From Blastobasis lacticolella (lineage: Eukaryota > Arthropoda > Insecta > Lepidoptera > Blastobasidae), in the NCBI GenBank assembly GCA_905147135.1, contig LR990045.1, positions 11,632,173 through 11,696,172 of the forward strand: 64,000 nt of DNA, given 5' to 3'. Under the pieces are notes generated by a model, which worked only from the letters and a program-made list of their open reading frames with translations, was not told the DNA's origin and ran no database searches. Positions 42,504-54,455 of this stretch are shown piece by piece. A program made the position numbers and the translations under genes. The number at the start of each line of letters is the position of its first letter. The first letter of the stretch is position 1.

Positions 42504-44329
42504 AATTTTCCATAAACTCATGATTGTTAACCTTGGTGCGAAATTTCACTGGGTACAGATTTAGCTTGATGTATTTCAATCCATTCAGTCAGACGTAAGT
42601 AATAAGGCATAATTGTGAATACAATTAGTGTAGGAGTGACTCTCCCAGCCCTAATATGCACTTCAGTCCGTCAAAGTGCAGTGGCTTTTACAGTAACATT
42701 TGCGAGATGATACACGTAAAGTTGTGCCTGTTGTGTCATTTATAATTGTTTTTTTACTTGTATGTTTTACTGTGTACAATAAATAGTTAAATAAAATATT
42801 ACTGTCTGTCTATGCCCAGAAAATAACGCGAACATTATTCACGATCTATTCGTTTTAAATTGTTATTTAATTAACTACCTTCTGCCTCCACAACGACCAA
42901 GTCTGAATGAACTCGTGTGTACTACTGACCTAATAGGCAATATAGATAAATAGGAACACCGTGAACGTGTTGTGAAGCACGTTTATGTGTGACAATTGTA
43001 CATAATTTTCCAAAGCGAAATAGTTAAAATATTGACACACCACAGACCTGTGTAAACAAAATGTCATGCGCGTGCAACGTGTAAACTTTCATAATAAAAA
43101 CTATTGAACGCAGCACATAATCGATCATAACCGCCAATTACTCGAGTATTTTTAGTATTATTGGCACATAAGTGCTGTTATTTAATCAACATATGATACT
43201 TATCGTGGTGAAATACGCGTTTATGAAATACGCGGCTGTATCATGCCACCCCGGTCGCCGTTCTCTGATCATGATCGCCTCAGCGGAGACATTGAAAAAA
43301 AAAGAACTTGAATGTTCAATCCGTGTTCTTAATTTAAAAGAAAGGTCTTCAAAGTGTAACTACTACGTACGCAATGCTCTGTTGCATTGGTAGGACGTAC
43401 TTAGCTACGTTTTTATTTGTTAAGCCAAGACCTCATCATCATCTCCCCCTGCTCTTCCAGATAGACTCCATATCAGAGTCATGCGTTGGCACTAATATTT
43501 GGAACAGCTACTGTACAAGTACAGTTACTTAACTATTTATAGGGTTCCATGCAATTTACACGGTTGGATAGAATGGGGGAGCAGATAAATTCGAAACTGC
43601 ATTTTTTTATTTCTCTGCGGTGGTAAGTAGTTGTAACACGAAGGAACTCTCTCAAACTCAACGGGTTAAAAAATAAAACCACGCTAAAATACTCTTTCGT
43701 AGGCAAACTGTTAACTAATCTGTGACATGTCATGCATTGTGTTTTCCCTAGGATTTCCCGCCATGATTTGCGCGCGAAGTTATGCCGCGAAAACATTTAT
43801 TAGTCGCAGGTAATGTCATCGAACATCTCACACCAATAACTAAAGCAAACAATACGTACTAAAAACCGAAACTCAACCGCAAGCAAGTGTTTATTACATT
43901 TATTAATAAGTTTGCATGGTTTTTACACATAGGTAAAAACTAAATGTTTAATAAGATAAATACTACAATCAGTATGATAAAAAGTACCTAGCCTATGTGT
44001 TATTCCAGGCCTAATCTAGCTACCTACCAAATTTAAGGTAACATACACACTTTCCCATTTATTATATTAGTACGATTCTCTTCATATACCTCCTTTTCAA
44101 GACAATTTAATTATCACACAGATGATAAATAACTTTTTAGAGAGCGACGCAAACGTAGAAGCCTGAGTGGTACCTATCGAGGAACTTCTCAGGCTTAACA
44201 GAGCTCTACCACAACCTAGATATTAATTAAATATCGATAGGATTGCATAAAAAAATCGAACAGGTAGTTTCAAATTCTATCTTTCTACTTAACTAGATCC
44301 AAAAAAGTTAAAGTCTTCTATACAGACGA

Positions 44330-44500
44330 GTAGCATAAAAGAAAGTCGCTTCCCGCCGTCTGTCCTTATGTAATTATGTACACTTAGATCTTTTAAACGA
44401 CGCAACGGATTTCAATGCGGTTTTCAACAATAGATGGTGTGATTCAAGAGGAAGGTTTAAAGGCAAGAAAAGGGTAGGTAGAGGTAAAGTAGACGCGAAC
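44330..44500 (-). repeat. Dispersed lepidopteran repeat copy, inverted
   Basis: AAAGTCGCTTCCCGCCGTCT, GTCCTTATGTAATTATGTAC, AATGCGGTTTTCAACAATAG and TGTGATTCAAGAGGAAGG. About 170 bp. Confidence 0.75.
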
Positions 44501-44885
44501 GACAACGAAACGAATCACTCAACAGTACTAACAGCAGGTACGTACGTACGACTAGCTACAGCAATGTGAAACGCATCCCAAAGTCAATCCAGTAAGTGCA
44601 TATTTTCCTTAGTCTAGACACTACCGGCATGATTCAACCTGAAACAATGGGCACCGGTGGATGAAACGCGTGCAATCTGTTTACACGGACGTTGAGTCTT
44701 TCAGGTAAACGTTCTGTGTATGAGAGGTGAACAAACACCTTTGACAAACACTACTAGTCATACTTAGTGCGCAGAGTAGGTCGTTTAGTAACACCTTATT
44801 AGGGAAGCCTGTAGGGACATTCTAACAGCACAACGCGAACCGTGGGACCACAACCGGGATATTGACGCTTAGATGATTTATTTTA

Positions 44886-45000
44886 ACCCCCGACGTAAAA
44901 GAGGGCTGTTATAAGTTTGACGTTCGTATCTGTGTGTCTGTTTGTGGCATTGTAAGTGCCGAAAGGATTAACCTATTTGGATGCGGTTTTCTCTATTTGA
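44886..45000 (+). repeat. Interspersed repeat beginning CCCCCGACG
   Basis: AACCCCCGACGTAAAAGAGG, GCTGTTATAAGTTTGACG, TGTGTGTCTGTTTGTGGCAT and TGGATGCGGTTTTCTCTATT form a common lepidopteran repeat. Only one copy here. Confidence 0.5.
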
Positions 45001-46242
45001 ATGCCAGTTTAATCGAGCTTTGATACATTAAAATCGGTATAGATTTTAACACTTTCGTGGTTATACACTACACTTTCACTACACATGTTAACCAGTGAAA
45101 ACAAATAATTAGTGAAAACAAATAAATAGTGAAAGTGTATTAAAATCAGTTCTGTAATTTATAAAATATTTGAGTCTAAGTAAACATGGTCTGGGGTTAT
45201 AAGACTTTTTCTGTAGATCAGGTTGTAATAGCACAAGGCTCATTTGATTCGGCCATTGATTACGTTCGTTGCGTACATTTCATTCAATCGTAAAGCTAAA
45301 TTAACTCTCTTCTGTAATTTCGGTTAAAGTAATTGTCTAACTATACTATTATATTAGATACACCGTTCCTTTCGAATGCACCACCACGTGAACGCGACAC
45401 ACAGACATGCAACGCCACTTGTGCGATATCACTTCTGATTCATACAAGGAACAAACATCCCTATGAGTCTTGCGTTAGCTTTCTATTATAAAATAATTTT
45501 GTGGAATCGATTATGTATCGAGTGGTATACGCTTTTCCTCTTTTTAAGTAATTCGTAGGAGTTTGTGTACCACAAACCAATCATCATTAATTGAATTAAT
45601 GTGAAAGTATTGCGGAAGCGCTGTAACATTTCGTAACAACAACGATAACTAAGAATCTGGCTACTATAAATCTGAGCTGAAGAGCTCGTTTGGTCGAGCG
45701 CTATCGAACTTTTCGGGATCAATTCAAAAATTTATTTCACTAGAAGAATGCACTGTTTAAGGTTCCCGCGAGATATTCTTGTAATCTAATACGAAGCACG
45801 GAAAAACTGGCAACGCGGACCGCAACCGCCGCCGCCGCCTGTTCAATGTAGTTTACGTAAATGTCTATGTTGTACATCTTCATTTACCTTTGTATGATTA
45901 GTCAAACGCTCGCTCTGTTACCGCAATAATCAAGTACATTTTTGATAAGGAGATCAGTTAACATCTAAAAGAAGAAACTCTTTGGAATAACATCACAGAC
46001 CCACATACAGACTATAAAATTTTCTACGCTTTTTTCCCTGTGGTATTGTCGTCCAGTCATTCAGAGAGAAGATTCCACATTATAATGTCACTATTCATGA
46101 AATAGTAAACAAAAATGTTTGATCCAATATTTACAATCAGTCTACAATAGAATCACGGAAGAAATATTCTCATATACCTCTTTCATACACGAGAAAGTAA
46201 CGAGAAAGGCTTTCTATTCGCACCCAGTTTTAAATGATCTAG

Positions 46243-46722
46243 ATGGGCTTCAACGTTCTGCCGACGGTGCCAAAATGTTGGTTCCACAAGGACCTTCGGA
46301 CCAGCGCGATAGCTGCCGGTAACTTCGTGATGGGGACGTTGGGGTTATCCAACGTAATTATATACATATTCGACACGTGTCCGCTGGAGGGTATGATGGT
46401 GCAGTTGGCGCGAGTGTCGCTCTTCGGGTCCATCATACTTATTATAGCCGGGTTGGTGTTTATGGCGGGAGTGTTTGTGCTGCGGCGCGCGTTCACAGCT
46501 ACCGGTTTCATGCTAATCACGGTGATTGTGATAGTGCTCTCCTTGGCTCACGGAGCGATAAGGCTACTCGTGATGGGCCACAGGGCGTGTTCAACCCCCT
46601 ACTTGGCGCTGTACCTCGTACTAACGATACCTAACTTGTATATGTTACTGGTAATCAACACGTACAGCCTGACGTTGGTTAATCGACGGTCTATAGTGGC
46701 GATCAGTTTAAGAGTGACTTGA
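46243..46722 (+). CDS. Four-transmembrane membrane protein, 159 aa, uncharacterised
   Basis: Intact frame from ATG 46243 to TGA 46720-46722. A hydrophilic start with KCWFHKDLRT is followed by four hydrophobic spans at about residues 21-44, 58-80, 87-109 and 119-145, with a short tail VNRRSIVAISLRVT. Cys lie at 12, 46 and 116. The layout resembles uncharacterised insect four-span proteins that start with a Cys-containing segment and a D-L-(K/R)-T motif, but I cannot name the family. GC content and third-position C/G use are higher than the flanks, which supports a real gene. TAG sits directly before the ATG. That triplet also reads as a splice acceptor (gatctag|ATG), so this may be the last coding exon or a single-exon gene. 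A polyadenylation signal follows 28 bp after the stop. Confidence 0.85.
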   Translation: MGFNVLPTVPKCWFHKDLRTSAIAAGNFVMGTLGLSNVIIYIFDTCPLEGMMVQLARVSLFGSIILIIAGLVFMAGVFVLRRAFTATGFMLITVIVIVLSLAHGAIRLLVMGHRACSTPYLALYLVLTIPNLYMLLVINTYSLTLVNRRSIVAISLRVT

Positions 46723-46749
46723 CGTCGTCGCCCCGTCTGCTGTAAGTGC

Positions 46750-46755
46750 AATAAA
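46750..46755 (+). terminator. Polyadenylation signal AATAAA of the four-span gene
   Basis: AATAAA 28 bp after the TGA, followed about 20 bp later by a T/GT-rich stretch (TTTTTGTAATTTTATTTTT). This fits a very short 3' UTR. Confidence 0.75.
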
Positions 46756-48654
46756 CTCGCTGTCCGAACTTTTTGTAATTTTATTTTTCGTTTTTAACGC
46801 AACCTTCAGCCTACAGAGTGTAATTTTTGATGACATTCAAAATTATGTAAGTAACGAGGAACCACTCAATTTTATATGAATTCCTTCCTTTGACCACGTC
46901 TTGTCTTAGGGTGTGGGTTCGAAGGGTTTGCCCTATAGTGTGGAGTGGATCTACTGTAAATATGCATAAGTACGATAGACATTGATAATATTTGTCGTAC
47001 AGCAGGTATGGAGAATCGGGTACCTGTGCCAAAGAATGTGAATACATAACAGTTATCTGTTCCTCATCCCTGAAAACAATATGAGTATTTAAACTACCCA
47101 CAAATGTAGAAAGATAATATAGTTTAATAAATCAATCGATGTTATGTAGGAATCCCTACGTTGAATCGTGTTGAATCCCTATGTCGCGTCTAAGCGCGTC
47201 ATGGTACGTCGCCAACGCTGCGCAGAAATCTAAATTCACAATTTGATCGAACCTTGAACTCTCTGTATCGCAGCCGGCACCTTAACCACCCCACACGGTC
47301 AACAGGCCAACATCAATCATACTGATATTGATAAATGACAACACTTCAAGACAGAAAGTTGAAAATTGCAGAGTTGACTGACCTATAATATAAGGAAACT
47401 GGTTGACGCATCCAAGGTGCCCAATTATCTTCATGGCTATAGACAGTCATTTTCGAAAATTGAAATAAAAACCTATAATGAACCCGAAGGACGGTAAAAA
47501 CTTCTTCAATTACCATTTAGCCGCACAGACCACTTGAAGATGCGTGGTGTCACATTTATTTACAGATGCCAGACTTTATCATTATTCTTTAGGAATAGCT
47601 ACCTACTTTCTTGTGTAAGTTCCTATTCATTTTCGCGAACCTTAACAAAATTCATTTATTAGTATATCTATCGAGTAGATTTACGTCAAATTAACTTTTT
47701 TCACATTACGTAATGTGTAAAAAGAAATTCTGCTGGAGGCTTCTGACGGTACGCACTCTCTAGCGCTTTGCGCTAGTTTTATGGAAATGTTTCTAACACT
47801 AAACTCGTTTCATTGAAATTATTTTCCTTACACTTTAAACTTAAGAATAAGAATGTATTTAGGTGTAGGTAATTCTTTCGCACAATAAAAGCGTGAAAAC
47901 GGCCTATTCAGCGTGACAGATGGATATAGACCCGACCCGAACACTTGTGCAGCCAACGTATTTTAAGACATAGCATAAGTACCTATTTTTGGACGTAAAA
48001 TATATTTATTCTGTAACTATGTTCTGTAAGCAAACAATAAAGCACGCTTATGTTAAATAGGTATACTCATAGGTATTATAAATAGTATTTTTGTTACTCA
48101 AACACATTGGACCGATTTACCGATTTTAAAAATAATTTCACTTATACAAAGCTACACTATCACTAAATCACTATAACATCTCTACTTTTTATCTCGGAAA
48201 AATAATAGGTTCCCGCGGGAAAGTTGACTGTTTACAGAGATCCGATGATTTACATCCGAACTGCGTGTGGGTGAAAGCCGCTGAGAACAGCTAGTAATCT
48301 AAAGTTTTGATAAATATCAGTTTAAAATAAAATTCTAAGGAAACAAATAAAGCTAAGTATCGCAGTATTTACTTATACGGGGAAAAAGTGTGCAGTAATT
48401 CCTAGACATATGCGTCGAGTACAATTAACGGCTTGCAAGCAAGAGCAGAGATGACCCTGAGTACGAAATTTGGATGCAATTTTCCCGCCAACAAAGCCAA
48501 TGTCACGGAAACAGGACGAGTTTTAAAGGTCAGCTGGTCCCTATAAAAATAAGTATTGACGAAGTTCCTTGCTCATTGTTTCTGACGTAGTTTGTCTAAT
48601 TAAATAAATTGTTCGTGTTTCATGTCCCTATTATTTACGCAATATAAAACCACT

Positions 48655-48865
48655 AGTGGACCCGGCACGACTTTATTCGCGTACACCTACTTTACCAATA
48701 CCTACTCTTTTTTTTTTGCTTATAAACTTGAATCTTCAAATCTTCTTGAATCACTCTGTCTATTGATGAAAACCGCATAAAATCCGTTGCGTTGTTTAAG
48801 AGGTCTTTGCGTACATACATTCATACATAGAGACAGACAGCGTGAAACGATGTGTTTATACATAC
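48655..48865 (+). repeat. Dispersed lepidopteran repeat copy
   Basis: CCACTAGTGGACCCGGCACG, ACTTTATTCGCGTACACC, TTGAATCACTCTGTCTATTG, GAAAACCGCATAAAATCCGT and AGAGACAGACAGCGTGAAAC. One of the most complete copies. Confidence 0.8.
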
Positions 48866-48873
48866 ATTACCGC

Positions 48874-48985
48874 TTCCTCAGGCCGTATCCCACTGACAGG
48901 GGTAGCCAGAGACTATCGAGTGCCATATAACAATCCTGACACAGCTCTTTTGCCTCTTCCACATTCATACATGCCGCCATACATT
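48874..48985 (-). mobile_element. RTE-like LINE 3' tail, inverted
   Basis: On the plus strand CCGTATCCCACTGACAGGGG and CCTGACACAGCTCTTTTGCC. On the minus strand this resembles the end of the tail seen at 40934-41108 (GTGTCAGGA, CCCCTGT(C)AGTGGGA). Confidence 0.6.
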
Positions 48986-49242
48986 TACGCCGGTTAAGAA
49001 ATCATGATTGTGTTCTAGAATGTTGGAAAAAATTGGGATATATGAAAGCCTGACCTGAGGGCCTATCGGCTATCTCAGTGGACAACTAAATTTGACATAA
49101 AAAATCTGACACTACTCTAATTTGGTAGACGCTATTGCCAGTTTTCAACGTAGATAACGTGGTGTAGAATTATCTAGCGTCAAATACAGTTGTCAACTGA
49201 GTTAGCCAATAGCCCCGCTGGAATATTAACTCTCTTTAATTA

Positions 49243-49350
49243 ACTCTCTTTATTGCACAAAACACATTAGAAACATAGTCACAATACAAAGTACAAAGGC
49301 GAGCTTATCCCTATAAGAGATCTCTTCCAGCAAACCTCACAATCCGTGAA
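49243..49350 (-). mobile_element. LINE 3' tail, inverted
   Basis: CTCTTTATTGCACAAAACAC, CACAATACAAAGTACAAAGG, CGAGCTTATCCCTATAAGAG and CTTCCAGCAAACCTCACAAT. On the minus strand this gives a tail ending in a TGCAATAAAGAG signal, known from several lepidopteran LINEs. Confidence 0.65.
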
Positions 49351-50383
49351 GAGACCATAATGTCGGGGTGTAATACGTGCAATTGAAATTTTAATTGATA
49401 AATATATGTAATATCTTTATATCTACAAACATTTAAATACGTATAATACAAGATAAAATAAATACTTATAAATAAAATATACATACATATACTATACTAT
49501 CAGATAAGTAAAGAGATATGAGGCAATAAAATAAATAATTTATTAAAGAATTCAAGAAACTTAAGACTAAAATTACACTGCACTGTAGTTAAATTTGAGG
49601 TGCCGCCATTTTACTTATTAAGTTTGGTTCTGAATGATTGATCATCATCCATTCAAAATCAAACATACTTCTCAACATTTCAGTGAATTCGTGGTAGCCT
49701 TAGCAACTCTGCCTTTACGAAAATGTAAGCATCTGATACTGATCTCAGGTTATTACAAATCTTTTACTTATTCTATTGATATTTCCGTTAGACGGCAACG
49801 TTATCAGATATTCAAGTGTTTTATATCTCAGTGGCAATCCTTGAGTTGTCAATATAGAGATTATGTTATTAGATCGAAGTATGAAGGGCACTTTCGTTGG
49901 GGCTTCTAGTTATTGTGATTTTAAATCAAGCAACATTGTTATTTAACAGATGACGTACTTTGTTAATTTTTATTCAATTATTTATTGTCAGACACGATAA
50001 CCACCTAATATACTTCCTTAACCCAGGCTATAAAAGCATAAAAATATAGTCCCAATAAATTACCGACAACACATAGAAGTGCGAAGTTTAAAGGAATAAT
50101 GGACACGAAAACTTCCTTCTTTGTCCTACCGGACAAATACTGTCAATGCCTGTGTGTGATTTGATCTCTTATATTCCTGTGAATAATTGTCTAAACCTAC
50201 CACCGTTTTCTTCAAATAATGTAGCCGATGGACAGTTTAACAGATGATTCTGCAATCAATAATAATAAATACCTGCCTCTATGGAATACAGGCGTAAGTG
50301 TGTATGTATGTATGGCACTGAGGCTTGACGAGCTAGGAATTTTTGTCAATTTGCTCTATAAATATTATTATATTAGACGGGAC

Positions 50384-50485
50384 TTATATGAAACGAGTTG
50401 TGGATATATGCGAGGCTAGGAAGTTGTGCCTACCCCACCTGTGGGACAAAAGCGTGATCTTAATGTATATATGTATGTATGAATG
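50384..50485 (+). mobile_element. RTE-like LINE 3' tail
   Basis: TATATGAAACGAGTTGTGGA, then GCCTACCCCACCTGTGGGAC and AAAAGCGTGATCTTAATG, ending in a TATG repeat. Same tail as 40934-41108, with a deletion in the middle. Confidence 0.75.
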
Positions 50486-50897
50486 AGCGAGCGCCTCGAG
50501 CTTTCCGTCCTACTTACTTATGCGCATTCAATTAACTGCGTGTTACAAGAATAACATATCGGCTTCAGAGCCTTCAATAACACAACCGCTTTCTTGTTTA
50601 CACGTTCGTCCACCTTTGGCCAAGTAGAGCCATTTTGCTGTTTAATTAAGTGCCAAACATGTGATTTTGGGAAGTGCATACCTTAATGTCCTCGGACAAA
50701 TATAAATAGTCTCTCGTTTACATCTGATAATGTTTATTTTATTTTTTGCACGAACTTAATAGCATATTTAAGGCTGTTGTTGAAACGTTTGCGGTTTTGG
50801 GCTCTCCGTTGCGTGTCGATAAGTAGATAAGGTAAATGGATCGGCTATTTTAACCGACAGATGGAATCGGTCAAGAGGTATATTAGAGGTCTCTTCA

Positions 50898-51014
50898 GTG
50901 GCGGGCAACGCATTGGGAACTCCCCTGGTGTTGCTGATGTCCATTGGCGGCGATGATCACTTTCCATCAGGTGGCCCGCTTTCCTGTTTGCCTGCCGTAT
51001 AACATTAAAAAAAG
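50898..51014 (+). mobile_element. LINE 3' tail
   Basis: GTGGCGGGCAACGCATTGGG, ACTCCCCTGGTGTTGCTGAT, ACTTTCCATCAGGTGGCCCG and CTTTCCTGTTTGCCTGCCGT, then ATTAAAAAAAG. The best copy of this tail in the window. Confidence 0.8.
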
Positions 51015-51339
51015 ATGCTCTTGATTAAAAGTGGTTGGACTTTATGTTCGAAATGAGAGAAATATAAAAAACGTAATTGTACCTAGTTCCGGTATTAAAT
51101 AGCTTCGTGCATGCATCGTAAATGCTTACCTACAATGACGTACGAATGGCGGACAGCCCTATCACATATTTTATGTAGTTAATTAAAAATGCAATGAAAC
51201 CTCCTTGACTGAGCAGACTGAGATTTCGTTCCGTTTCACTTCCGTTCAGCTTCTGATTTAAAAGGCGATTTTAATAAGATAGAGGATACTCATAGTTTAC
51301 AGATGAACATTTATATCAGTTTATATATTATTAGTTCCG

Positions 51340-51535
51340 GCACGATTTTGTTCGCGTACACCTACTTTACACCTACCTACCCTTTTTTTCTTGCTTATAA
51401 CCCTTCCTCTTAAATCACTCTATCCATTGTTGAAAACCGCATTAAAATCCGTTGCGTAGTTTAAAAGATCTAAGCCTACATAGATACATAGAACAAATGA
51501 GGAGTAGCGACTTTAATTCATACTATGTATAGATT
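51340..51535 (+). repeat. Dispersed lepidopteran repeat copy
   Basis: CCGGCACGATTTTGTTCGCG, CTTATAACCCTTCCTCTT, GAAAACCGCATTAAAATCCG, TTGCGTAGTTTAAAAGATCT and GTAGCGACTTTAATTCATAC. Nearly full length. Confidence 0.8.
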
Positions 51536-52181
51536 GATTGTTACTATAATGTTACGTACACAATGACCGAAAAAGATTGAAGTAAGTATGAACAGAAATA
51601 TTACATGATCACCGTTGAGTTATCATACAAATATATTTAATTGAGACCCCACAATGCAATAACAACTCAGCTTAGCGTTGGTGTCGTCATCCTATCCGCT
51701 TCCACCGATGCTATGCCCATTGAAAGTTACTATCCAATTATGAAATTGGGTTTTACTTTTAACACAATAGTCGAACACACTTACATCAAAGAATGGATCA
51801 ATTGCTCAGTTATGTAGAACAAAATAAGACAACCACTCGAAGTTATTGCTGAGATGACGGCGATAACTTAAAGCAGGCATTGGTTGCGAAATCACGTGTT
51901 TGTTTACGATGTTTGTCCCGCTTCCACACATCGTTATGACCCAGATTAGAGCGAGAGAGAGGATTTATAATAATAAAAATATAACAAACTTCATAGGCTT
52001 TTACTACAGTTGCACAATTCACTTTCATTGGTTGTTACGCAAAACGCATACTTGGCCTACAGTATAAGCGGCTTTGTTATACATAGAAAAGGTTTAGTTG
52101 AGGTAAATAGTTTGAGAACGATTATCCAATGGTATTAATTAAGCAATTGTATAGATAGTGGTTGATAAGAAATATATAAAA

Positions 52182-52508
52182 ATATCTTGGAGTTAACATC
52201 CCGGTTGTGCTCTCGCGCGTGAGGGCTGGGCCCTTGACCATGATCCAAGATTTGACAGTACGGGTAATTATAGTGAAGCGGTTGCCATCTGACCGCCTTG
52301 ACCCTGTTAACCAGGGGAACCGGACAAGATTCAATCATTTAGTTGTCTGAAAGTGCAAGGTTCATCACGATGTTGTCCCTCACCGTAAGAGCATCATGTA
52401 GTGATCAACTAATGTAAGTACATAACTCCGAAAAGAGTCATTGGTACATAGCAGCAGTGGAATTCGAACACGGGACCTCTCGCCACTGGGCCACCGACGC
52501 TCCATTTT
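52182..52508 (-). mobile_element. tRNA-derived SINE, inverted
   Basis: On the plus strand the tail GTTAACATCCCGGTTGTGCT comes first, then TTGACCATGATCCAAGATTT and CTGACCGCCTTGACCCTG, and the head last with a diverged B box (complement of GAATTCGAACACGGG, about 52461-52475). Confidence 0.85.
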
Positions 52509-52590
52509 CTATTAAACATCACTTAGACTTACCCACTTATCCAAACAGCTGCAGTATGTACACGTGTACATAACTAGAGAACCAAAATTG

Positions 52591-54455
52591 TAGTTTATGC
52601 AACTGTCATATAAAAGGGGGTATTAAAACATGTCTGTTTATCATACGAGGCGTAGCTGAGTATGATAATAGTTTGACACGAGTGTTTTAATACCTAATTA
52701 TATGCAGTTGCATACACTACTTTATCTACACTCATATTTTTATGTTAAAATATCGTACCTATAATTTTCTCAACTTTGCTGGAAGTAAGCTGCGAGTCAG
52801 TTCTGTTGTATCTACGCATCGAGGATATCAAGCGGCGGGAAATTAACTTAATTACTTTCACATTTATCTATTTATTTGCTTCAAACAAGAAAAAACATTT
52901 ACAAACACAAATTACAACAATTAGAAAAAATATTCTGGTTAGCGGGAAAATAATTACACAGAATATAAACAGAAAAATTTGAAATTTGAATTTGTCAAAG
53001 ACATTTAGGTTAGCCTACATTTCGCCGTGTCTCGGCGCCCGACAAAAATTAAAAAAATGAAAGTGTTGCATAATGATTAAAAAGTCATTTTACGTTACAG
53101 CTGTAATGAAATTAGTATGGGAAATGCTGTATCGAAATAGTAGTTTATGCAACTGTCATATAAAAGGGGGTATTAAAACATGAGTGGCTGTTTATCATAC
53201 GAGGCGTAGCCGAGTATGATAATAGTTTGACACGAGTGTTTTAATACCTAATTATATGCAGTTGCATACACTACTTTATCTACACTCATATTTTTATGTT
53301 AAAATATCGTACCTATAATTTTCTCAACTTTGCTGGAAGTAAGCTGCGAGTCAGTTCTGTTGTATCTACGCATCGAGGATATCAAGCGGCGGGAAATTCA
53401 CTTAATTACTTTCACATTTATCTATTTATTTGCTTCAAACAAGAAAAAACATTTACAAACACAAATTACAACAATTAGAAAAAATATTCTGGTTAGCGGG
53501 AAAATAATTACACAGAATATAAACAGAAAAATTTGAAATTTGAATTTGTCAAAGACATTTAGGTATTCAGCCTACATTTCGCCGTGTCTCGGCGCCCGAC
53601 AAAAATTAAAAAAATAAAAGTGTTGCATAATGATTAAAAAGTCATTTTACGTTACAGCTGTAATGAAATTAGTATGGGAAATGCTGTATCGAAATAGTAG
53701 TTTATGCAACTGTCATATAAAAGGGGGTATTAAAACATGAGTGGCTGTTTATCATACGAGGCGTAGCCGAGTATGATAATAGTTTGACACGAGTGTTTTA
53801 ATACCTAATTATATGCAGTTGCATACACTACTTTATCTACACTCATATTTTTATGTTAAAATATCGTACCTATAATTTTCTAAACTTTGCTGGTAGTAAG
53901 CTGCGAGTCAGTTCTGTTGTATCTACGCGTCGAGGATATCAAGCGGCGGGAAATTCACTTTACTTTACATTTATCTATTCATTTGCTTAAAATAAGAAAA
54001 AACATTCACAAACACAAATTACAACAATTACAAAAAATATTTTGTTTAGCGGGAAAATAATTACACAGAATATAAACAGGAAAATTTAAATTATGAATTT
54101 GAATTTGTTAAAGACATCTAGGTATTCAGCCTACATTTGACCGTGTCCGGGCGCCCGACGAGAATTTAAAAAATATAAGTGTTGCATAATGATTAAAAAG
54201 TTATTTTACGATACAGCTGTCATGAAAATAGTATGGGAAATGCTGTATCGAAAAGTAATTTTTAAAATTTTATAGACTGGTGTGAAAAAAATGTATCCTT
54301 AAACGACTGTTTTCGAATACGTAATTGGAACATTACGCTATGAGTGTAGATAAAGAATTTTTTTTATATTTTATAGACTGGCGTGTAAAAAGTGTATCCT
54401 TAAACAACTGTTTTCGAATATGAAATTGGAACATTACGCTATGAGTGTAGATAAA
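52591..54455 (+). repeat. Tandem array of three foldback-element units (about 550-560 bp each) plus 3' repeats
   Basis: Units start with TAGTTTATGCAACTG at 52591, 53141 and 53698. Each begins with a palindrome of about 125 bp (TATGCAACTG ... CAGTTGCATA, centre near CGAGGCGTAGC(C/T)GAG), then TTTATCTACACTCATA and about 400 bp of non-coding DNA. Units 1 and 2 end at GCTGTATCGAAATAG and run straight into the next unit. Only unit 3 continues to the right end, where two 100-bp direct repeats each close with TATGAGTGTAGATAAA (54339-54354 and 54440-54455). Units 1 and 2 are nearly identical; unit 3 is more diverged. Short ORFs inside repeat only because the unit does. Confidence 0.93.
53146..53268. 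repeat. Large imperfect palindrome (123 nt) in unit 2
   Basis: Arms pair as TATGCAACTG/CAGTTGCATA, GGTATTAAAAC/GTTTTAATACC, ATGAGTG/CACGAGT (imperfect) and TATCATAC/GTATGATA around a GAGGCGTAGCCGA centre. The same palindrome sits at the head of units 1 and 3 and at 6685-6818. Confidence 0.85.

Larger units (their letters stand above)
42504..46012. other. No gene seen before the four-span gene
   Basis: AT-rich. A LINE-tail-like TGTGTACAATAAATAGTTAA at about 42771, a dispersed repeat copy (44330-44500, inverted), and a CCCCCGACGTAAAAGAGGG repeat start (44886). A TATAAAA at 46013 precedes the gene at 46243 and could be its promoter, but no initiator is at the right distance. Confidence 0.45.
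46760..52181. other. No gene seen; AT-rich with repeats
   Basis: Contains dispersed repeat copies (48655-48865, 51340-51535), an inverted RTE tail (48874-48985), an inverted LINE tail (49243-49350), an RTE tail (50384-50485), a LINE tail (50898-51014) and a short palindrome CACATTACGTAATGTG at 47703. An ORF of 91 codons at 49634 has no motif I can recognise. Confidence 0.5.

Noticed and set aside
46239..46634. Antisense and out-of-frame ORFs over the four-span gene
   Set aside because: Shadows of the 46243-46722 frame.
52776..53536. Repeated 68-codon ORFs in the tandem array
   Set aside because: Same frame in each copy of a non-coding repeat unit; no protein motif.
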